This document shows positions 28,078 to 37,080 of a DNA stretch of 64,000 nt, piece by piece. The position numbers and the translations under genes are program-made. Source of the DNA: Litorimonas taeanensis (GTDB lineage: Bacteria; Pseudomonadota; Alphaproteobacteria; Caulobacterales; Maricaulaceae); assembly GCF_003634015.1 (NCBI RefSeq), contig NZ_RBII01000001.1, forward strand, positions 1,550,001 through 1,614,000. Direction: 5' to 3'. Numbering within the stretch: position 1 is the stretch's first letter; every line of letters starts with the position of its first letter. The notes beneath the pieces were generated by a model that saw only the letters and a program-made list of their open reading frames with translations, did not search any database and had not been told where the DNA came from.

Positions 28078-28884
28078 TTAGAAGCGGCGATTATAAGCCA
28101 GAGCGAGGGAATCCGCGCCATCATATGTGATGCCATTTATGACTTCGTCATATTCATAACGTGTATAGTCCAAGCGCAATGAATCTCTTTCATTCAAAGC
28201 ATATTCTGCACCGCCGCCATATGCGAAACCGTCAACTGTGTCTGAATCAAGTGTTGCCGCAGCTGCACCAACTTGCGCAACGGAATCTATATTTGTGAAG
28301 TGGTAACCACCACGTGCATGGGCAGAGATTTTAGGCGTTATTGGTAAACGCGCTACGGCAAATGCACCCAAAGAATAATCAGGTCCGCCGCTTACCTCTG
28401 AGGTACCTTGTGTGAAATCCTGATCCTTAAAGGCAAGTGTGCCTTCTACTTCTGCGCCTAATAGCCCAGATGACTGATAACCTGCACGGCCCACGAGACC
28501 GAAACCACCATCATTCACATCATACGCGATGACACCCAAATCACCATATTTATAGGCACTACGTTTCGCTTTGTGCATACCGCGGAAGCCATCATTATAA
28601 TAATATTGATTTGGTTGCGTTTGATGAACGCTCTGTGTTGGCTGAGTATGGTAAGCGACACTTGGTGATTGCGGGGCCGCATATTGAGTGGTGCTTTGAT
28701 ATGTCGTGGCCGGCGCTTCATAAGTCGGTTGCGAATAGTTCGTCTCTGCTACGGAATATGAATGCCCAGAAGAACATGATGAATCACACCCTCCATAATA
28801 TGCATCACTATAACCGTCTCCACCGGTTAAAAATGAACAGGCTGATAAAGCCAATACAGGTACTGATAATAATAAATGACGCAT
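28078..28884 (-). CDS. Outer-membrane beta-barrel lipoprotein
   Basis: A 268-residue predicted lipoprotein: MRHLLLSVPVLALSAC gives a short signal peptide with lipobox LSAC. A low-complexity linker rich in Ser, Tyr, Gln, Thr and Pro covers residues 20-90, and the C-terminal 170 residues form an eight-stranded OmpA/porin-like barrel with alternating strands and a final Phe (LALAYNRRF). Similar proteins are common in alphaproteobacteria as small outer-membrane barrels of unknown role. I place the start at ATG 28884 because it begins the signal peptide and is preceded by GGGAG-like sequence. It is convergent with the ABC transporter gene, 18 bp apart. Confidence 0.8.
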   Translation of the reverse strand: MRHLLLSVPVLALSACSFLTGGDGYSDAYYGGCDSSCSSGHSYSVAETNYSQPTYEAPATTYQSTTQYAAPQSPSVAYHTQPTQSVHQTQPNQYYYNDGFRGMHKAKRSAYKYGDLGVIAYDVNDGGFGLVGRAGYQSSGLLGAEVEGTLAFKDQDFTQGTSEVSGGPDYSLGAFAVARLPITPKISAHARGGYHFTNIDSVAQVGAAAATLDSDTVDGFAYGGGAEYALNERDSLRLDYTRYEYDEVINGITYDGADSLALAYNRRF

Positions 28885-29150
28885 AATTGCCCCAACTCCC
28901 AATTAATTACTGATGGCGGCCTACTACGCGAAAATACTTAAAAATGCCTGAGAACGCTGTTAACCTAGCACTAAGCATAACTATTAGCATTCTCCCCTTA
29001 AGCTATATTTTGGCTCAAAATCACAGGGGTTAGCCAATAAGCGAAAAACCACAGTCTATATGCAATTTTGACGCCCACACATAGACCTACGTCGCTTGAG
29101 CCCCTGTCTTTCTTCCGATAGTTTCGGTTAACAAAAGAAAAGGGCGAACA

Positions 29151-30029
29151 ATGTCTCTCAAGGGAAAAACAATTTTCATGTCCGGCGGTTCACGCGGAAT
29201 TGGGTTGGAAATCGCAAAAAAATGCGCCGCTGATGGTGCCAGTATTGCAATTGCGGCCAAAACAGCTGAACCTCATCCAAAGCTATCGGGCACGATCTAT
29301 ACGGCGGCACAAGACATTGAAGAGGCGGGCGGACAAGCGCTCCCATTAATCTGTGATATCCGAGAGGAAGATACTGTTGCGCAGGCGGTCGAGGCCACCG
29401 TAGAAAAATTTGGCGGCATTGATATTTGCATCAATAATGCCTCCGCTATCTCTTTAACGCCGACACTAAACACCCCAATGAAGCGTTATGACCTAATGAA
29501 CCAAGTCAATGCGCGCGGTACTTTTCTGGTTTCACAAAAATGTCTCCCCCACCTTAAAAAGGCTTCTAACCCACATATTCTAAATATTGCGCCGCCCCTT
29601 GATATGAATGCCAAATGGTTCAAAAATCATGTCGCTTATACAATGGCAAAATATGGTATGAGCCTTTGCACTCTAGGCATGAGTGAAGAGTTCAGAGCGG
29701 ATGGCATCGCCGTAAATTCACTTTGGCCGATGACCTCTATTGACACTGCCGCTGTAAGGAATGTCTTGGGCGGGGATAGCATGGCGAAAATGAGCCGTGT
29801 TCCGCAAATAATGGCCGATGCAGCCTATTGCGTCTTTAGCAAGACATCTTCTGAACTGACGGGTCAATTTATCATAGATGAATTTATTTTGGCCGAAAAT
29901 GGTGTCGAAGATTTTAGCGTCTATAATCAGCCTGGATATGAAGGCCCCCTCGCCGCGGATTTCTTTGTGCCCTCTGAGATGTTGGAACGATCGAAATCCA
30001 ATGTCATGCAACACCCAGGATATATGTAA
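29151..30029 (+). CDS. Short-chain dehydrogenase, HSDL2-like
   Basis: A 292-residue NAD(P)-dependent oxidoreductase resembling the dehydrogenase domain of human HSDL2. The cofactor site SGGSRGIGLEIA starts near residue 11; AAKTAEPHPKLSGTIYTAA, NNASAISLTPTLNTP, and the active-site YTMAKYG follow, as do WPMTSIDTAAVRNVLGG and FIIDE. The Ser usually found after NI in HSDL2-type proteins appears to be Ala (NIAPPLD), which may affect catalysis. HSDL2 is linked to peroxisomal fatty-acid metabolism in animals, and its exact substrate is unsettled. It heads a four-gene operon with DUF1330, DUF2855 and an ECH1-like isomerase. AAGGG nine bases before the ATG supports the start. Confidence 0.9.
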   Translation: MSLKGKTIFMSGGSRGIGLEIAKKCAADGASIAIAAKTAEPHPKLSGTIYTAAQDIEEAGGQALPLICDIREEDTVAQAVEATVEKFGGIDICINNASAISLTPTLNTPMKRYDLMNQVNARGTFLVSQKCLPHLKKASNPHILNIAPPLDMNAKWFKNHVAYTMAKYGMSLCTLGMSEEFRADGIAVNSLWPMTSIDTAAVRNVLGGDSMAKMSRVPQIMADAAYCVFSKTSSELTGQFIIDEFILAENGVEDFSVYNQPGYEGPLAADFFVPSEMLERSKSNVMQHPGYM

Positions 30030-30034
30030 GCGGA

Positions 30035-30457
30035 ATGACCATGAAATCTCTCAATGCCATCGACCCAACACCGGAGCAAATTAAAGCTTTTCTTGGTGAA
30101 AGTTCTCCAGACAAACCTGTTTACATGCTCAACCTTTTAAAGTTCAAAGAACACGCGACCTATAAAGACGGTGAAGCTGTATCGGGCGAAACAGCCTATG
30201 GGCGTTATGCTGATGCATTTAGCAAAATGCTGAAAGACCTTAATATTGAAGGCACAGAAACGGTGTTTAGCGGGAAAGCCAAACATAGCCTGATTGGTAG
30301 TGGGGACTGGGACGCCGTGGCGATTGTGAGGTATCCGAACGCTCAAACAATGTTCAACACGGTAAGCTCTGAATCTTACCGAAAGATTCATTATCACAGA
30401 AAAGCAGGTCTTGAAGGCCAGCTATTAATCAGTTGCGAAACAAGTGGATTATTTTAG
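30035..30457 (+). CDS. DUF1330 domain protein
   Basis: A 140-residue small cytoplasmic protein of the ferredoxin-like (dimeric alpha/beta barrel) type, recognisable as DUF1330-like by VYMLNLLKFKE near residue 30, YGRYADAFSKML, VFSGKAKHSLIG and WDAVAIVRYPNAQTMFNTVSSESY. Members form dimers and have no settled function, though some sit in catabolic operons. Five bases separate it from the dehydrogenase gene, and the next gene starts directly after its stop, so co-translation is likely. It could bind an intermediate of the pathway, which is inference. Confidence 0.85.
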   Translation: MTMKSLNAIDPTPEQIKAFLGESSPDKPVYMLNLLKFKEHATYKDGEAVSGETAYGRYADAFSKMLKDLNIEGTETVFSGKAKHSLIGSGDWDAVAIVRYPNAQTMFNTVSSESYRKIHYHRKAGLEGQLLISCETSGLF

Positions 30458-31543
30458 ATGACCGAAACTTTATTGGTAAATACCTCCGATTTTGCGGATG
30501 TGACCCTCGTTAACAAAGACGATGAAATACTGAGTGAAGGTTTCATCCGCTGTAAGGTTGGCCCATGGGCTCTGACCGCAAATAACGTCACCTATATGGT
30601 TACAGGTCATACAATAGGGTATTGGCACTATTTTGATCCCAATGCTTACGGCATTTCCACGCAAACACAGGGGCGTATGCCTGTCTGGGGTTATGCCGAA
30701 GTGATCGAGAGCCGATGCGATGACGTTGAGGTTGGAAAGGTAATTTATGGATTCCTTCCCATTACGCAAACATTTGACATGAAACCAACAAAGCTATCTC
30801 GGTCTGGATTTGAAGATGGGAATGATCACCGTGTTCCACTTCACAGCCTCTATAACCGCTATACATTTATTGAATCTGACCCATCCTTTGGGCTTCATAA
30901 AGACCTACAACCTGTTTTACGTCCGCTTTTCACAACCAGTTTTTTAATTGATGATTTCTTAGATTCTGAAAATTATTTTGGTGCAGAACAAGTTTTAATT
31001 TTATCCGCTTCGTCTAAAACAGCCCTCGGGACGGCATATTGTGCGAAGGCCCTCGGTGCCGTAAAAGTCACCGCCTTAACATCGGAGAATAATAAAGCGT
31101 TTACCCAAGGCACTGGGTTTTACGACCTTGTTGAAACCTATGACAGCGTGACTGATTTAAATCCAGATGTGAAAACTGTTATCGTCGATATGTCTGGCAA
31201 CACTCAGCTATTATCCACATTGATTGAGCATTTTGAAGAAAACTTAACTTATGTTTGCCGCGTAGGGCTCTCTCATTGGGACGCAGAAGGTTCCCCGCTG
31301 CCGCAAACCGAAACGCCTATTCAGTTTTTCTTTGCGCCAGACCAGGCTAAGAAACGAATTGCTGAATGGGGCGGTGCGGCTTTTGCTCAGAAAATGGGCG
31401 AGCGCTGGGTTCCGTTCCTTTCAAGTGCGAGTGAGTGGTTAACTGTTGAGAAAGCAGAGGGAGCCTCCGCTATTCTAAAAACCTATAAAGACGTCCTTAA
31501 TGGTAACGCCATGCCCGATAAGGGCTTCCTCTTTACTTTGTAA
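30458..31543 (+). CDS. DUF2855 family protein (MDR-like fold)
   Basis: A 361-residue protein resembling DUF2855. The N-terminal half has a GroES-like pattern (LTANNVTYMVTG, GRMPVWGYAEVIES, VGKVIYGFLP), and the C-terminal half a nucleotide-binding Rossmann-type stretch (VLILSASSKTALGTAYCAKALG). It thus looks like a diverged medium-chain dehydrogenase/reductase, the superfamily of quinone oxidoreductases and enoyl reductases. The catalytic function of the family is not known to me. It begins the base after the DUF1330 stop. In this operon it could reduce an enoyl or quinone intermediate. Confidence 0.85.
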   Translation: MTETLLVNTSDFADVTLVNKDDEILSEGFIRCKVGPWALTANNVTYMVTGHTIGYWHYFDPNAYGISTQTQGRMPVWGYAEVIESRCDDVEVGKVIYGFLPITQTFDMKPTKLSRSGFEDGNDHRVPLHSLYNRYTFIESDPSFGLHKDLQPVLRPLFTTSFLIDDFLDSENYFGAEQVLILSASSKTALGTAYCAKALGAVKVTALTSENNKAFTQGTGFYDLVETYDSVTDLNPDVKTVIVDMSGNTQLLSTLIEHFEENLTYVCRVGLSHWDAEGSPLPQTETPIQFFFAPDQAKKRIAEWGGAAFAQKMGERWVPFLSSASEWLTVEKAEGASAILKTYKDVLNGNAMPDKGFLFTL

Positions 31544-31565
31544 AAGGCCTGAGAAAGAAAACATT

Positions 31566-32390
31566 ATGTCGTATACATGCTTTGACGTTTCGATAGAAAA
31601 TAAAATAGCGCATATTGTCATGAACCGCCCCGAAAAGCGGAACTCTATGATTGCTGAATTTTGGACGGAACTTCCCGAAATCATCCGCGATATTGACGAT
31701 AATTCAAAAGCCAGAGTCATTGTGCTATCGTCAACGGGCCCAGTGTTTTCTGCGGGTATAGACTTGGGTATGTTTTCAGCCAATAATGGGATTGGTGGAG
31801 ATAAAAACATCCCAACTTATGGCGCCGCCTTTCAGCAGCAAGTCCTGCGCTTACAAGATAGTTTTAATGCAATCGAAGACTGCCGAATTCCTGTCCTCGC
31901 CGCTATACAAGGCGGCTGTTATGGCGGGGGGGTTGACCTGATTACGGCCTGCGATATGCGCTATGGCACGGAAGATAGTTTCATTACGATTTATGAAATT
32001 ATTGTTGGCATGACAGCAGATGTTGGCACTTTCCCACGTATTCTTAATCACCTCCCAGAAGGGCTAGTCCGTGAGCTCGCCTATACTGGCCGAAAAATGC
32101 ACGCCAATGAAGCGCATGATAAAGGCCTATTTAATGAGGTGTATGAAGACCATGAAACCATGCTTAAATCTGTTATGGAAATTGCCAAAGACATAGCTGA
32201 AAAGCCGCCACTTGCCGTTTATGGATGCAAACGCGCCATAACTTATGGCCGTGACCATAGCACGAAAGACGCCTTAGAAAATATTGCAATTTGGAATATG
32301 TCCATGCTTATCCCGTCAGAAATGATGGAGGCTATGCAGGCCAAAGGGCAAAAACGCCCCGGTAATTTCTCTGATTTACCGAAGCGCTAA
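31566..32390 (+). CDS. Enoyl-CoA hydratase/isomerase, ECH1-like dienoyl-CoA isomerase
   Basis: A 274-residue crotonase-fold enzyme. The oxyanion-hole segments are FSAGIDLGMF and GGCYGGGVDLITACDMRY. The acidic residues typical of ECH1 (delta3,5-delta2,4-dienoyl-CoA isomerase) are present in YEIIVGMTADVGTF, namely the Glu after Tyr and the Asp in ADVG. The ending NIAIWNMSML also matches ECH1. ECH1 shifts double bonds so that odd-position unsaturated fatty acids can be oxidised. The start at ATG 31566 is preferred because the upstream in-frame codons lie inside the DUF2855 gene. The operon as a whole suggests breakdown of unsaturated or branched acyl chains. Confidence 0.88.
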   Translation: MSYTCFDVSIENKIAHIVMNRPEKRNSMIAEFWTELPEIIRDIDDNSKARVIVLSSTGPVFSAGIDLGMFSANNGIGGDKNIPTYGAAFQQQVLRLQDSFNAIEDCRIPVLAAIQGGCYGGGVDLITACDMRYGTEDSFITIYEIIVGMTADVGTFPRILNHLPEGLVRELAYTGRKMHANEAHDKGLFNEVYEDHETMLKSVMEIAKDIAEKPPLAVYGCKRAITYGRDHSTKDALENIAIWNMSMLIPSEMMEAMQAKGQKRPGNFSDLPKR

Positions 32391-32410
32391 TCTAGATATT
32401 GTTTCAGCGA

Positions 32411-32770
32411 TTAAGCGGGGACTTTAGTATTGAAACCAATCTTACTGTATTGCTGGAGTGCGAACATCAGGCTGAAGTGAAGAACACCTAAAACAATGGA
32501 CATGAAACCAATCTTCACACTCAGAAACTCCAGCACTTCAGCCCAATTCATCGGCACGCCATCAAATATTTGCATCGTATAAGCAATAAACCCAATATTG
32601 ATGAGGTAAAATCCGACGAGTAACATTTGATTTATGGCATCTGCCAAAACAGGTTTATCTCCATAATTTTCTAACAAGAAAATACGTCCATTGACATTTA
32701 ACTTACGCCCCACCCAAATCGTCAAAGTTAAGCTGAGACTGATATAAGCCATATAGGTGTAAACTAGCAT
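32411..32770 (-). CDS. Small membrane protein divergent from ArsR regulator
   Basis: A 119-residue integral membrane protein with about three hydrophobic helices (residues 3-21, 47-69 and 83-108) and few charged residues. I do not recognise the family. It lies divergently from an ArsR-type regulator gene across a short region with palindromic TTAGCTAA elements, so it is the most likely target of that regulator. No metal-binding Cys or His cluster is visible, so a metal-export role has no support. Confidence 0.65.
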   Translation of the reverse strand: MLVYTYMAYISLSLTLTIWVGRKLNVNGRIFLLENYGDKPVLADAINQMLLVGFYLINIGFIAYTMQIFDGVPMNWAEVLEFLSVKIGFMSIVLGVLHFSLMFALQQYSKIGFNTKVPA

Positions 32771-32806
32771 GATGTTCTTCCTTGTGTTTTCTATTGAAGT
32801 CGATAG

Positions 32807-32862
32807 TTAGCTAATAAGCTAAATACCTAAAGCACTATTTAGACAGTTAGTCAATTAGCTAA
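32807..32862. promoter_or_regulatory. Candidate ArsR-family operator
   Basis: A perfect inverted repeat TTAGCT-AATA-AGCTAA occupies 32807-32822, and a second imperfect copy TTAGTCAATTAGCTAA is at 32847-32862, 40 bp further. Both lie between the divergent membrane-protein and regulator genes. The TTAGCTAA core and position suggest autoregulation plus control of the membrane protein. Confidence 0.6.
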
Positions 32863-32882
32863 TTATATTTTTGGAGAAATCA

Positions 32883-33218
32883 TTGGATAAAATATTCACG
32901 GCTCTCGCCTCAACACCCCGACGTAAAATTTTAGCCTATCTATCTGCAACAAGCTTAACGGCTGGCGAAATTGCAGAGCGGTTTGAAATGAGTAAACCTT
33001 CACTCTCAAAGCATTTATCAATCTTGGAAAATGCGGGATTAATTTCGAGAGAGAAAAAGGGCCAATTTGTTCATTACTCTCTTGTACCTGATAAGCTGAC
33101 GAATACGCTCAACGGCTTCGCCCAATCCATTTGTCCTGTTGGTGGACCACTCATCAAAGAAAGCAAGGATATAGCCAATAAAAGAGAGCCTTTACCGATT
33201 ACGGCCCCTGATGAATGA
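32883..33218 (+). CDS. ArsR-family winged-helix transcription regulator
   Basis: A 111-residue ArsR/SmtB-type repressor. The winged helix is clear: ALASTPRRKILAYL, then the recognition helix SKPSLSKHLSILENAGLI followed by a wing with REKKGQFVHYSL. No ELCVCDL metal site or other Cys cluster is present, so it senses something other than arsenic or is of the SdpR-like non-metal branch. The TTG at 32883 is chosen because GGAG lies six bases upstream; the other in-frame TTG, at 32871, overlaps that ribosome site. It is followed by a strong bidirectional terminator. Confidence 0.82.
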   Translation: MDKIFTALASTPRRKILAYLSATSLTAGEIAERFEMSKPSLSKHLSILENAGLISREKKGQFVHYSLVPDKLTNTLNGFAQSICPVGGPLIKESKDIANKREPLPITAPDE

Positions 33219-33256
33219 GCGGCTTGATTAATAACGTCAACTAAACATCAAACCAT

Positions 33257-33285
33257 AAAAAAACCGCGCTTAAAGCGCGGTTTTT
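33257..33285. terminator. Bidirectional rho-independent terminator
   Basis: CCGCGC-TTAAA-GCGCGG flanked by seven A on the left and five T on the right. It lies between the ArsR gene and the convergent etfA gene, and would stop transcription from both sides. Confidence 0.88.
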
Positions 33286-33311
33286 ATACATTATCAGAGT
33301 AAAGCTTGAGA

Positions 33312-34253
33312 CTAATATCCCGCTTTCCCTAACTCTGCCTCTAACTCTGGCAAGGCTTTGAATAGGTCTGCGACCAATCCATAATCAGCGACTGAGAAAA
33401 TAGGCGCGTCTTCATCTTTGTTAATTGCGACGATGACTTTTGAATCCTTCATCCCAGCCAAATGTTGAATCGCACCTGAAATACCTACAGCAATATAAAG
33501 CTCTGGTGCCACAGCCTTACCTGTTTGGCCTACTTGCCAATCATTAGGCACAAAACCAGCATCTACAGCGGCACGCGATGCCCCCATAGCCGCTCCAAGT
33601 TTGTCGGCAATACCTTCAATGAGTTTGAAGTTTTCACCAGATCCCATGCCTCGGCCACCTGAAATAACCACTTTAGCGGCTGTCAGTTCTGGACGGTCAG
33701 ATTTAGAGAGTTCTTCACCGATATATGCCGATTTAAATGGACCTTTAGGGTCATCCAACATTTTATCAGACGCTGATCCACTCTCGCCTGCCGCATTAAA
33801 GGCCGTAGTACGGACTGTGATACATTTTTTAGCATCAGTAGACTGTACCGTCGCCATAGCGTTACCCGCGTAGATAGGACGAATGAATGTATCAGCGCTT
33901 TCTACTCCAGTAATTGAAGAAATTTGCTGAACGTCTAATTTCGCGGCCACGCGAGGCATGTAATTTTTATGAGTTGTCGTGTCCGGTGCCAAGATAGCAT
34001 CATATTCTGCCATTAACGGGACAAGCACTTCTTCCATGCTCTCTGCCAATTGACGACGTAGGCTTTCGTGGTCGACGCCAAGAACAGCACGGACACCTTC
34101 GATTTTTACAGCCTGAGCCATGACATCTTTCACGCCTTTACCGGCCACTACGACGTCAACATCGCCGCCCATAGCTAAAGCCGCCGTCACTGTTTTATGC
34201 GTGGCGTCTTTCAAAGACTCATTATCGTGTTCTGCTACAACTAGGATCGCCAT
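33312..34253 (-). CDS. etfA: Electron transfer flavoprotein subunit alpha
   Basis: A 313-residue FAD-binding subunit of the ETF heterodimer, which takes electrons from acyl-CoA dehydrogenases and passes them to ETF-quinone oxidoreductase. The C-terminal FAD domain is clear: [41 protein letters not shown], and [28 protein letters not shown]. The N-terminal domain ([11 protein letters not shown]) is of the usual type. The start overlaps the etfB stop by one base. It serves beta-oxidation and amino-acid oxidation, which fits the upstream lipid-degradation operon, although the two are separately transcribed. Confidence 0.95.
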   Translation of the reverse strand: MAILVVAEHDNESLKDATHKTVTAALAMGGDVDVVVAGKGVKDVMAQAVKIEGVRAVLGVDHESLRRQLAESMEEVLVPLMAEYDAILAPDTTTHKNYMPRVAAKLDVQQISSITGVESADTFIRPIYAGNAMATVQSTDAKKCITVRTTAFNAAGESGSASDKMLDDPKGPFKSAYIGEELSKSDRPELTAAKVVISGGRGMGSGENFKLIEGIADKLGAAMGASRAAVDAGFVPNDWQVGQTGKAVAPELYIAVGISGAIQHLAGMKDSKVIVAINKDEDAPIFSVADYGLVADLFKALPELEAELGKAGY

Positions 34254-35002
34254 TAGATAACTCCTGCTTCATTTTTCAGTTTATCGACAAGCGTTGCCAC
34301 ATCTTCGACTTTAATCCCTGCTTCACGCGCGGCAGGTTCTGTTACTTTTAATGTCTTTAGACGCGGGGCTGTATCCACGCCAAAATCGGCGGGTGTTTTT
34401 GCGTCGATAGGCTTGCGCTTTGCTTTCATAATATTTGGCAAAGAGGCATAACGGGGTTCGTTCAAACGTAAATCGGTTGTGACGACAGCGGGTAATTCCA
34501 ACTTCACTGTCTGCAAACCACCATCAACTTCTTTGACTACTGTAAAGCTATCGCCTTCTTTTTCCATAGAATTCGCGGCAGACCCAAGAGGCCAATCCAT
34601 TAGCGCTGCAAACATACCGCCTGTGGCGCCATGGTCATTATCGATAGCTTGTTTACCCAAGATTACGAGTTCCGGACCTTCGGCTTCGGCAACGGCTTTT
34701 AAAATTTTTGCTACAGCTAGAGGTTCAAGATCCTCATCTGTTTCTACATGAATACCGCGATCGATACCCATTGCGAGGGCCGTACGGATTGTTTCCTGTG
34801 CCTTTGCAGGGCCGATTGAAACAACAACAGTTTCACTAGCTGTTCCGGCTTCTTGTAAACGAACCGCTTGTTCGACTGCGATTTCATCAAATGGGTTCAT
34901 GGACATTTTGACATTAGAAAGGTCAACACCCGATTGATCGGATTTCACCCGCGCTTTAACATTGTAGTCAAGCACACGCTTGACGGGGACTAAGACTTTC
35001 AT
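34253..35002 (-). CDS. etfB: Electron transfer flavoprotein subunit beta
   Basis: A 249-residue ETF beta subunit, which binds AMP and completes the ETF dimer. Signatures are [77 protein letters not shown], the last being the family's recognition-loop region. The ATG at 35002 has GGAG seven bases upstream; an in-frame codon at 35035 would add an unlikely extension. A 433-bp untranslated gap upstream should hold the promoter of the etfBA operon. Confidence 0.95.
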   Translation of the reverse strand: MKVLVPVKRVLDYNVKARVKSDQSGVDLSNVKMSMNPFDEIAVEQAVRLQEAGTASETVVVSIGPAKAQETIRTALAMGIDRGIHVETDEDLEPLAVAKILKAVAEAEGPELVILGKQAIDNDHGATGGMFAALMDWPLGSAANSMEKEGDSFTVVKEVDGGLQTVKLELPAVVTTDLRLNEPRYASLPNIMKAKRKPIDAKTPADFGVDTAPRLKTLKVTEPAAREAGIKVEDVATLVDKLKNEAGVI

Positions 35003-35435
35003 TCGATATCTCCGAGGGTTCGACCAAATTTTCAACGGCCATCTACGTGACTTTAGCAGGCTACATATGCTTTAGACAAAACAAGATTTCAAGCGATGAG
35101 GATGTGTAGAAACGTCGCAAAAATGTAGATTGGGGCAATATTTATGAATACTTTTCTTGAAACGGCCTTTTACAGGCAAATTTCTTCACAAAGCCCTGCA
35201 AACTAACCTTAGGTTTTTGCCAAACAGTATAAGCAATAGCGCGCGCTCTCATCAAAAAAACGTACACTCTCATTCAAAAAATGAATAAAATCATCCGCCT
35301 TCTCACTATTGAAACGCCCCCTTTAAAATAACGACCTATAAAATAACCGCTTAAGAGACGCTGTATATATGACCTAACATAAAAACAGCGCCTCTTAGGT
35401 TTGGCTTATTCTGGCCCAGCTTATTTTAGCGCTAC
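35003..35435. other. Intergenic region upstream of etfBA
   Basis: A 433-bp stretch. Near its right end, just after the lipoprotein stop, a 13-bp inverted repeat with one mismatch (TAAGAGACGCTGT 35352-35364 and ACAGCGCCTCTTA 35385-35397) forms a hairpin without a T-tract, perhaps a weak terminator. No gene or convincing promoter was identified in the rest. Confidence 0.55.
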
Positions 35436-37079
35436 TTATTTTTCGCTGACACTCGCAGAAAACCCAAGTTCTTCAGGGGCGAGATTGCTTTCTTTGGCCT
35501 CAATAAGAGAGGTTATTGATAGAGGCTTTGGCGGATTAACAGAAATCGTTAGTGTCTCACCGTCATTCTCTACGAATTCTACGACGGCACTGCCTAATTC
35601 TGATAAAATTGATTTTTCGAGCTTACCTTCAGCCATAATTGGCGCGGCCATGACAGCCATTTTCATTTGCTTTTTGAGCATATCTGGTGACTGACCAAAC
35701 ATTTCAGAGGCGAGTTTCAAAGCACGCTCGACAATGGATTTGTCCTCTAAACTGACTTTAAGGGATTGCAGTTTTAAGGCTTCCAAACTTTTTAATGTCG
35801 ATTGCATTTGCATAGCAGGTGAAGTGTCTTCGTTTAAATTAGCCTCTTCTCTTTCGGCTGCCTTGACCATCGCGGCTAGCCCTTCTCCTTCATAAGCGTA
35901 ATTCAAGCGAAACCCGTCTTCCATCTCGAAGAGGCCATTTTCTAATCTTATTTGATCTTTGGCCTTGTCCATAATCTGGGTTTGCGATGTTTTAAAAGTC
36001 ATGCTGTCAAAACCAAGGCTTTTAAAAGTTTCAAAGGCTCGGGCACCGTTCGATGACTTTGGCTGTGACAACAATTTCAATGTCATCGGCTTGCTCACTT
36101 GTGTAATCGTTGTGACCCCATTTTTCTCTTTGGCTTGCCCTTCAAACCCTTTAAAATCGAAACTGAAAAATTCGTTTTTTAGGGTGCCTTGCCCAATTGT
36201 AAAATCATCATAAGGCTTGGCAAAGACATTCATGCCACCGAACATGCTGCCCAGACCAAGGGATTGACCTAAACCAGCAGCCTTTAGGTCCTTGGATAAT
36301 TTCTTATAGGGCTCCATATTAAGGCCGCGCGCTGTGCCGCCTTCGAATGAGAAGGTTGTGGTAACATCATTTTTATCTGTGATTGTGAAGTCCATATTGC
36401 CAAATTTTGCGTCTCCTTTTTGAAACGCTTCGTCAGTACCCCAGACGATTTGCTCAATCGTGCCTGTAGCCTCATCAGACTTGATGCTAACCTGATTGAT
36501 AGAAACAGCACCAAGGGACATTTCCTCACCTTCATCAATTTCAATATCAAGGTCGTCCAACCCATCAGCCCTCTGAATAGCGTGCATAATAAGTTGCGCC
36601 ATTTTAGGGCTTGGGCGGGCAAGGCTAATCGCCTTAATACCAAAAGAAACCTCATCCTCACTGACCGTAATATCTTCAAAGTTCACTCGGTCAAATGTGG
36701 CCTCACCGTCTTGCATATGGACACCTAACAGCTCTGCCTGCCCAATGGTGATCGTCTCTTCATCTGATTCAAATTGTAGATTATTATAAACGTAATTACC
36801 TTTCTCACCCGCTTTACTTTGCCAGGTTAAATCACTCTCCTTGTCCATAGACAGAGCCTTGAGGGCCAAATTGGCCTCTTCATCACTTACTGTTCGAGGT
36901 GCGACATCAAAATGACGAGCAAAAACTTTTTCATCCAAGCTCTTCAATCCAAGGGGCGCTGCTTCCGCTGAAATTAATGCGTGTTCCCCCTTGTCCTTTC
37001 CATTACAGCCCCCCATCAGTAGTGATGTGGAGGCAACGGCAATCAAAGCCGTCGAAAGTAGAGATTTACGAAAAGTCAT
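35436..37079 (-). CDS. Large hypothetical lipoprotein
   Basis: A 547-residue predicted lipoprotein of unknown family. The signal peptide ends in a lipobox LMGGC, so Cys near residue 25 should be acylated. The mature part is hydrophilic and acidic with many alternating strand-like segments, and repeated phrases such as ALKALSMDKE, SFGIKAISLARPSPKMAQL and SFDFKGFEGQAKEK. It ends with TISVNPPKPLSITSLIEA. The layout of long amphipathic strands recalls periplasmic AsmA- or DUF945-type proteins, but I could not match it. The start codons of this gene and the divergent metallopeptidase gene overlap (37079-37083), leaving no room for ordinary separate promoters. Confidence 0.7.
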   Translation of the reverse strand: MTFRKSLLSTALIAVASTSLLMGGCNGKDKGEHALISAEAAPLGLKSLDEKVFARHFDVAPRTVSDEEANLALKALSMDKESDLTWQSKAGEKGNYVYNNLQFESDEETITIGQAELLGVHMQDGEATFDRVNFEDITVSEDEVSFGIKAISLARPSPKMAQLIMHAIQRADGLDDLDIEIDEGEEMSLGAVSINQVSIKSDEATGTIEQIVWGTDEAFQKGDAKFGNMDFTITDKNDVTTTFSFEGGTARGLNMEPYKKLSKDLKAAGLGQSLGLGSMFGGMNVFAKPYDDFTIGQGTLKNEFFSFDFKGFEGQAKEKNGVTTITQVSKPMTLKLLSQPKSSNGARAFETFKSLGFDSMTFKTSQTQIMDKAKDQIRLENGLFEMEDGFRLNYAYEGEGLAAMVKAAEREEANLNEDTSPAMQMQSTLKSLEALKLQSLKVSLEDKSIVERALKLASEMFGQSPDMLKKQMKMAVMAAPIMAEGKLEKSILSELGSAVVEFVENDGETLTISVNPPKPLSITSLIEAKESNLAPEELGFSASVSEK

Positions 37080-37080
37080 C

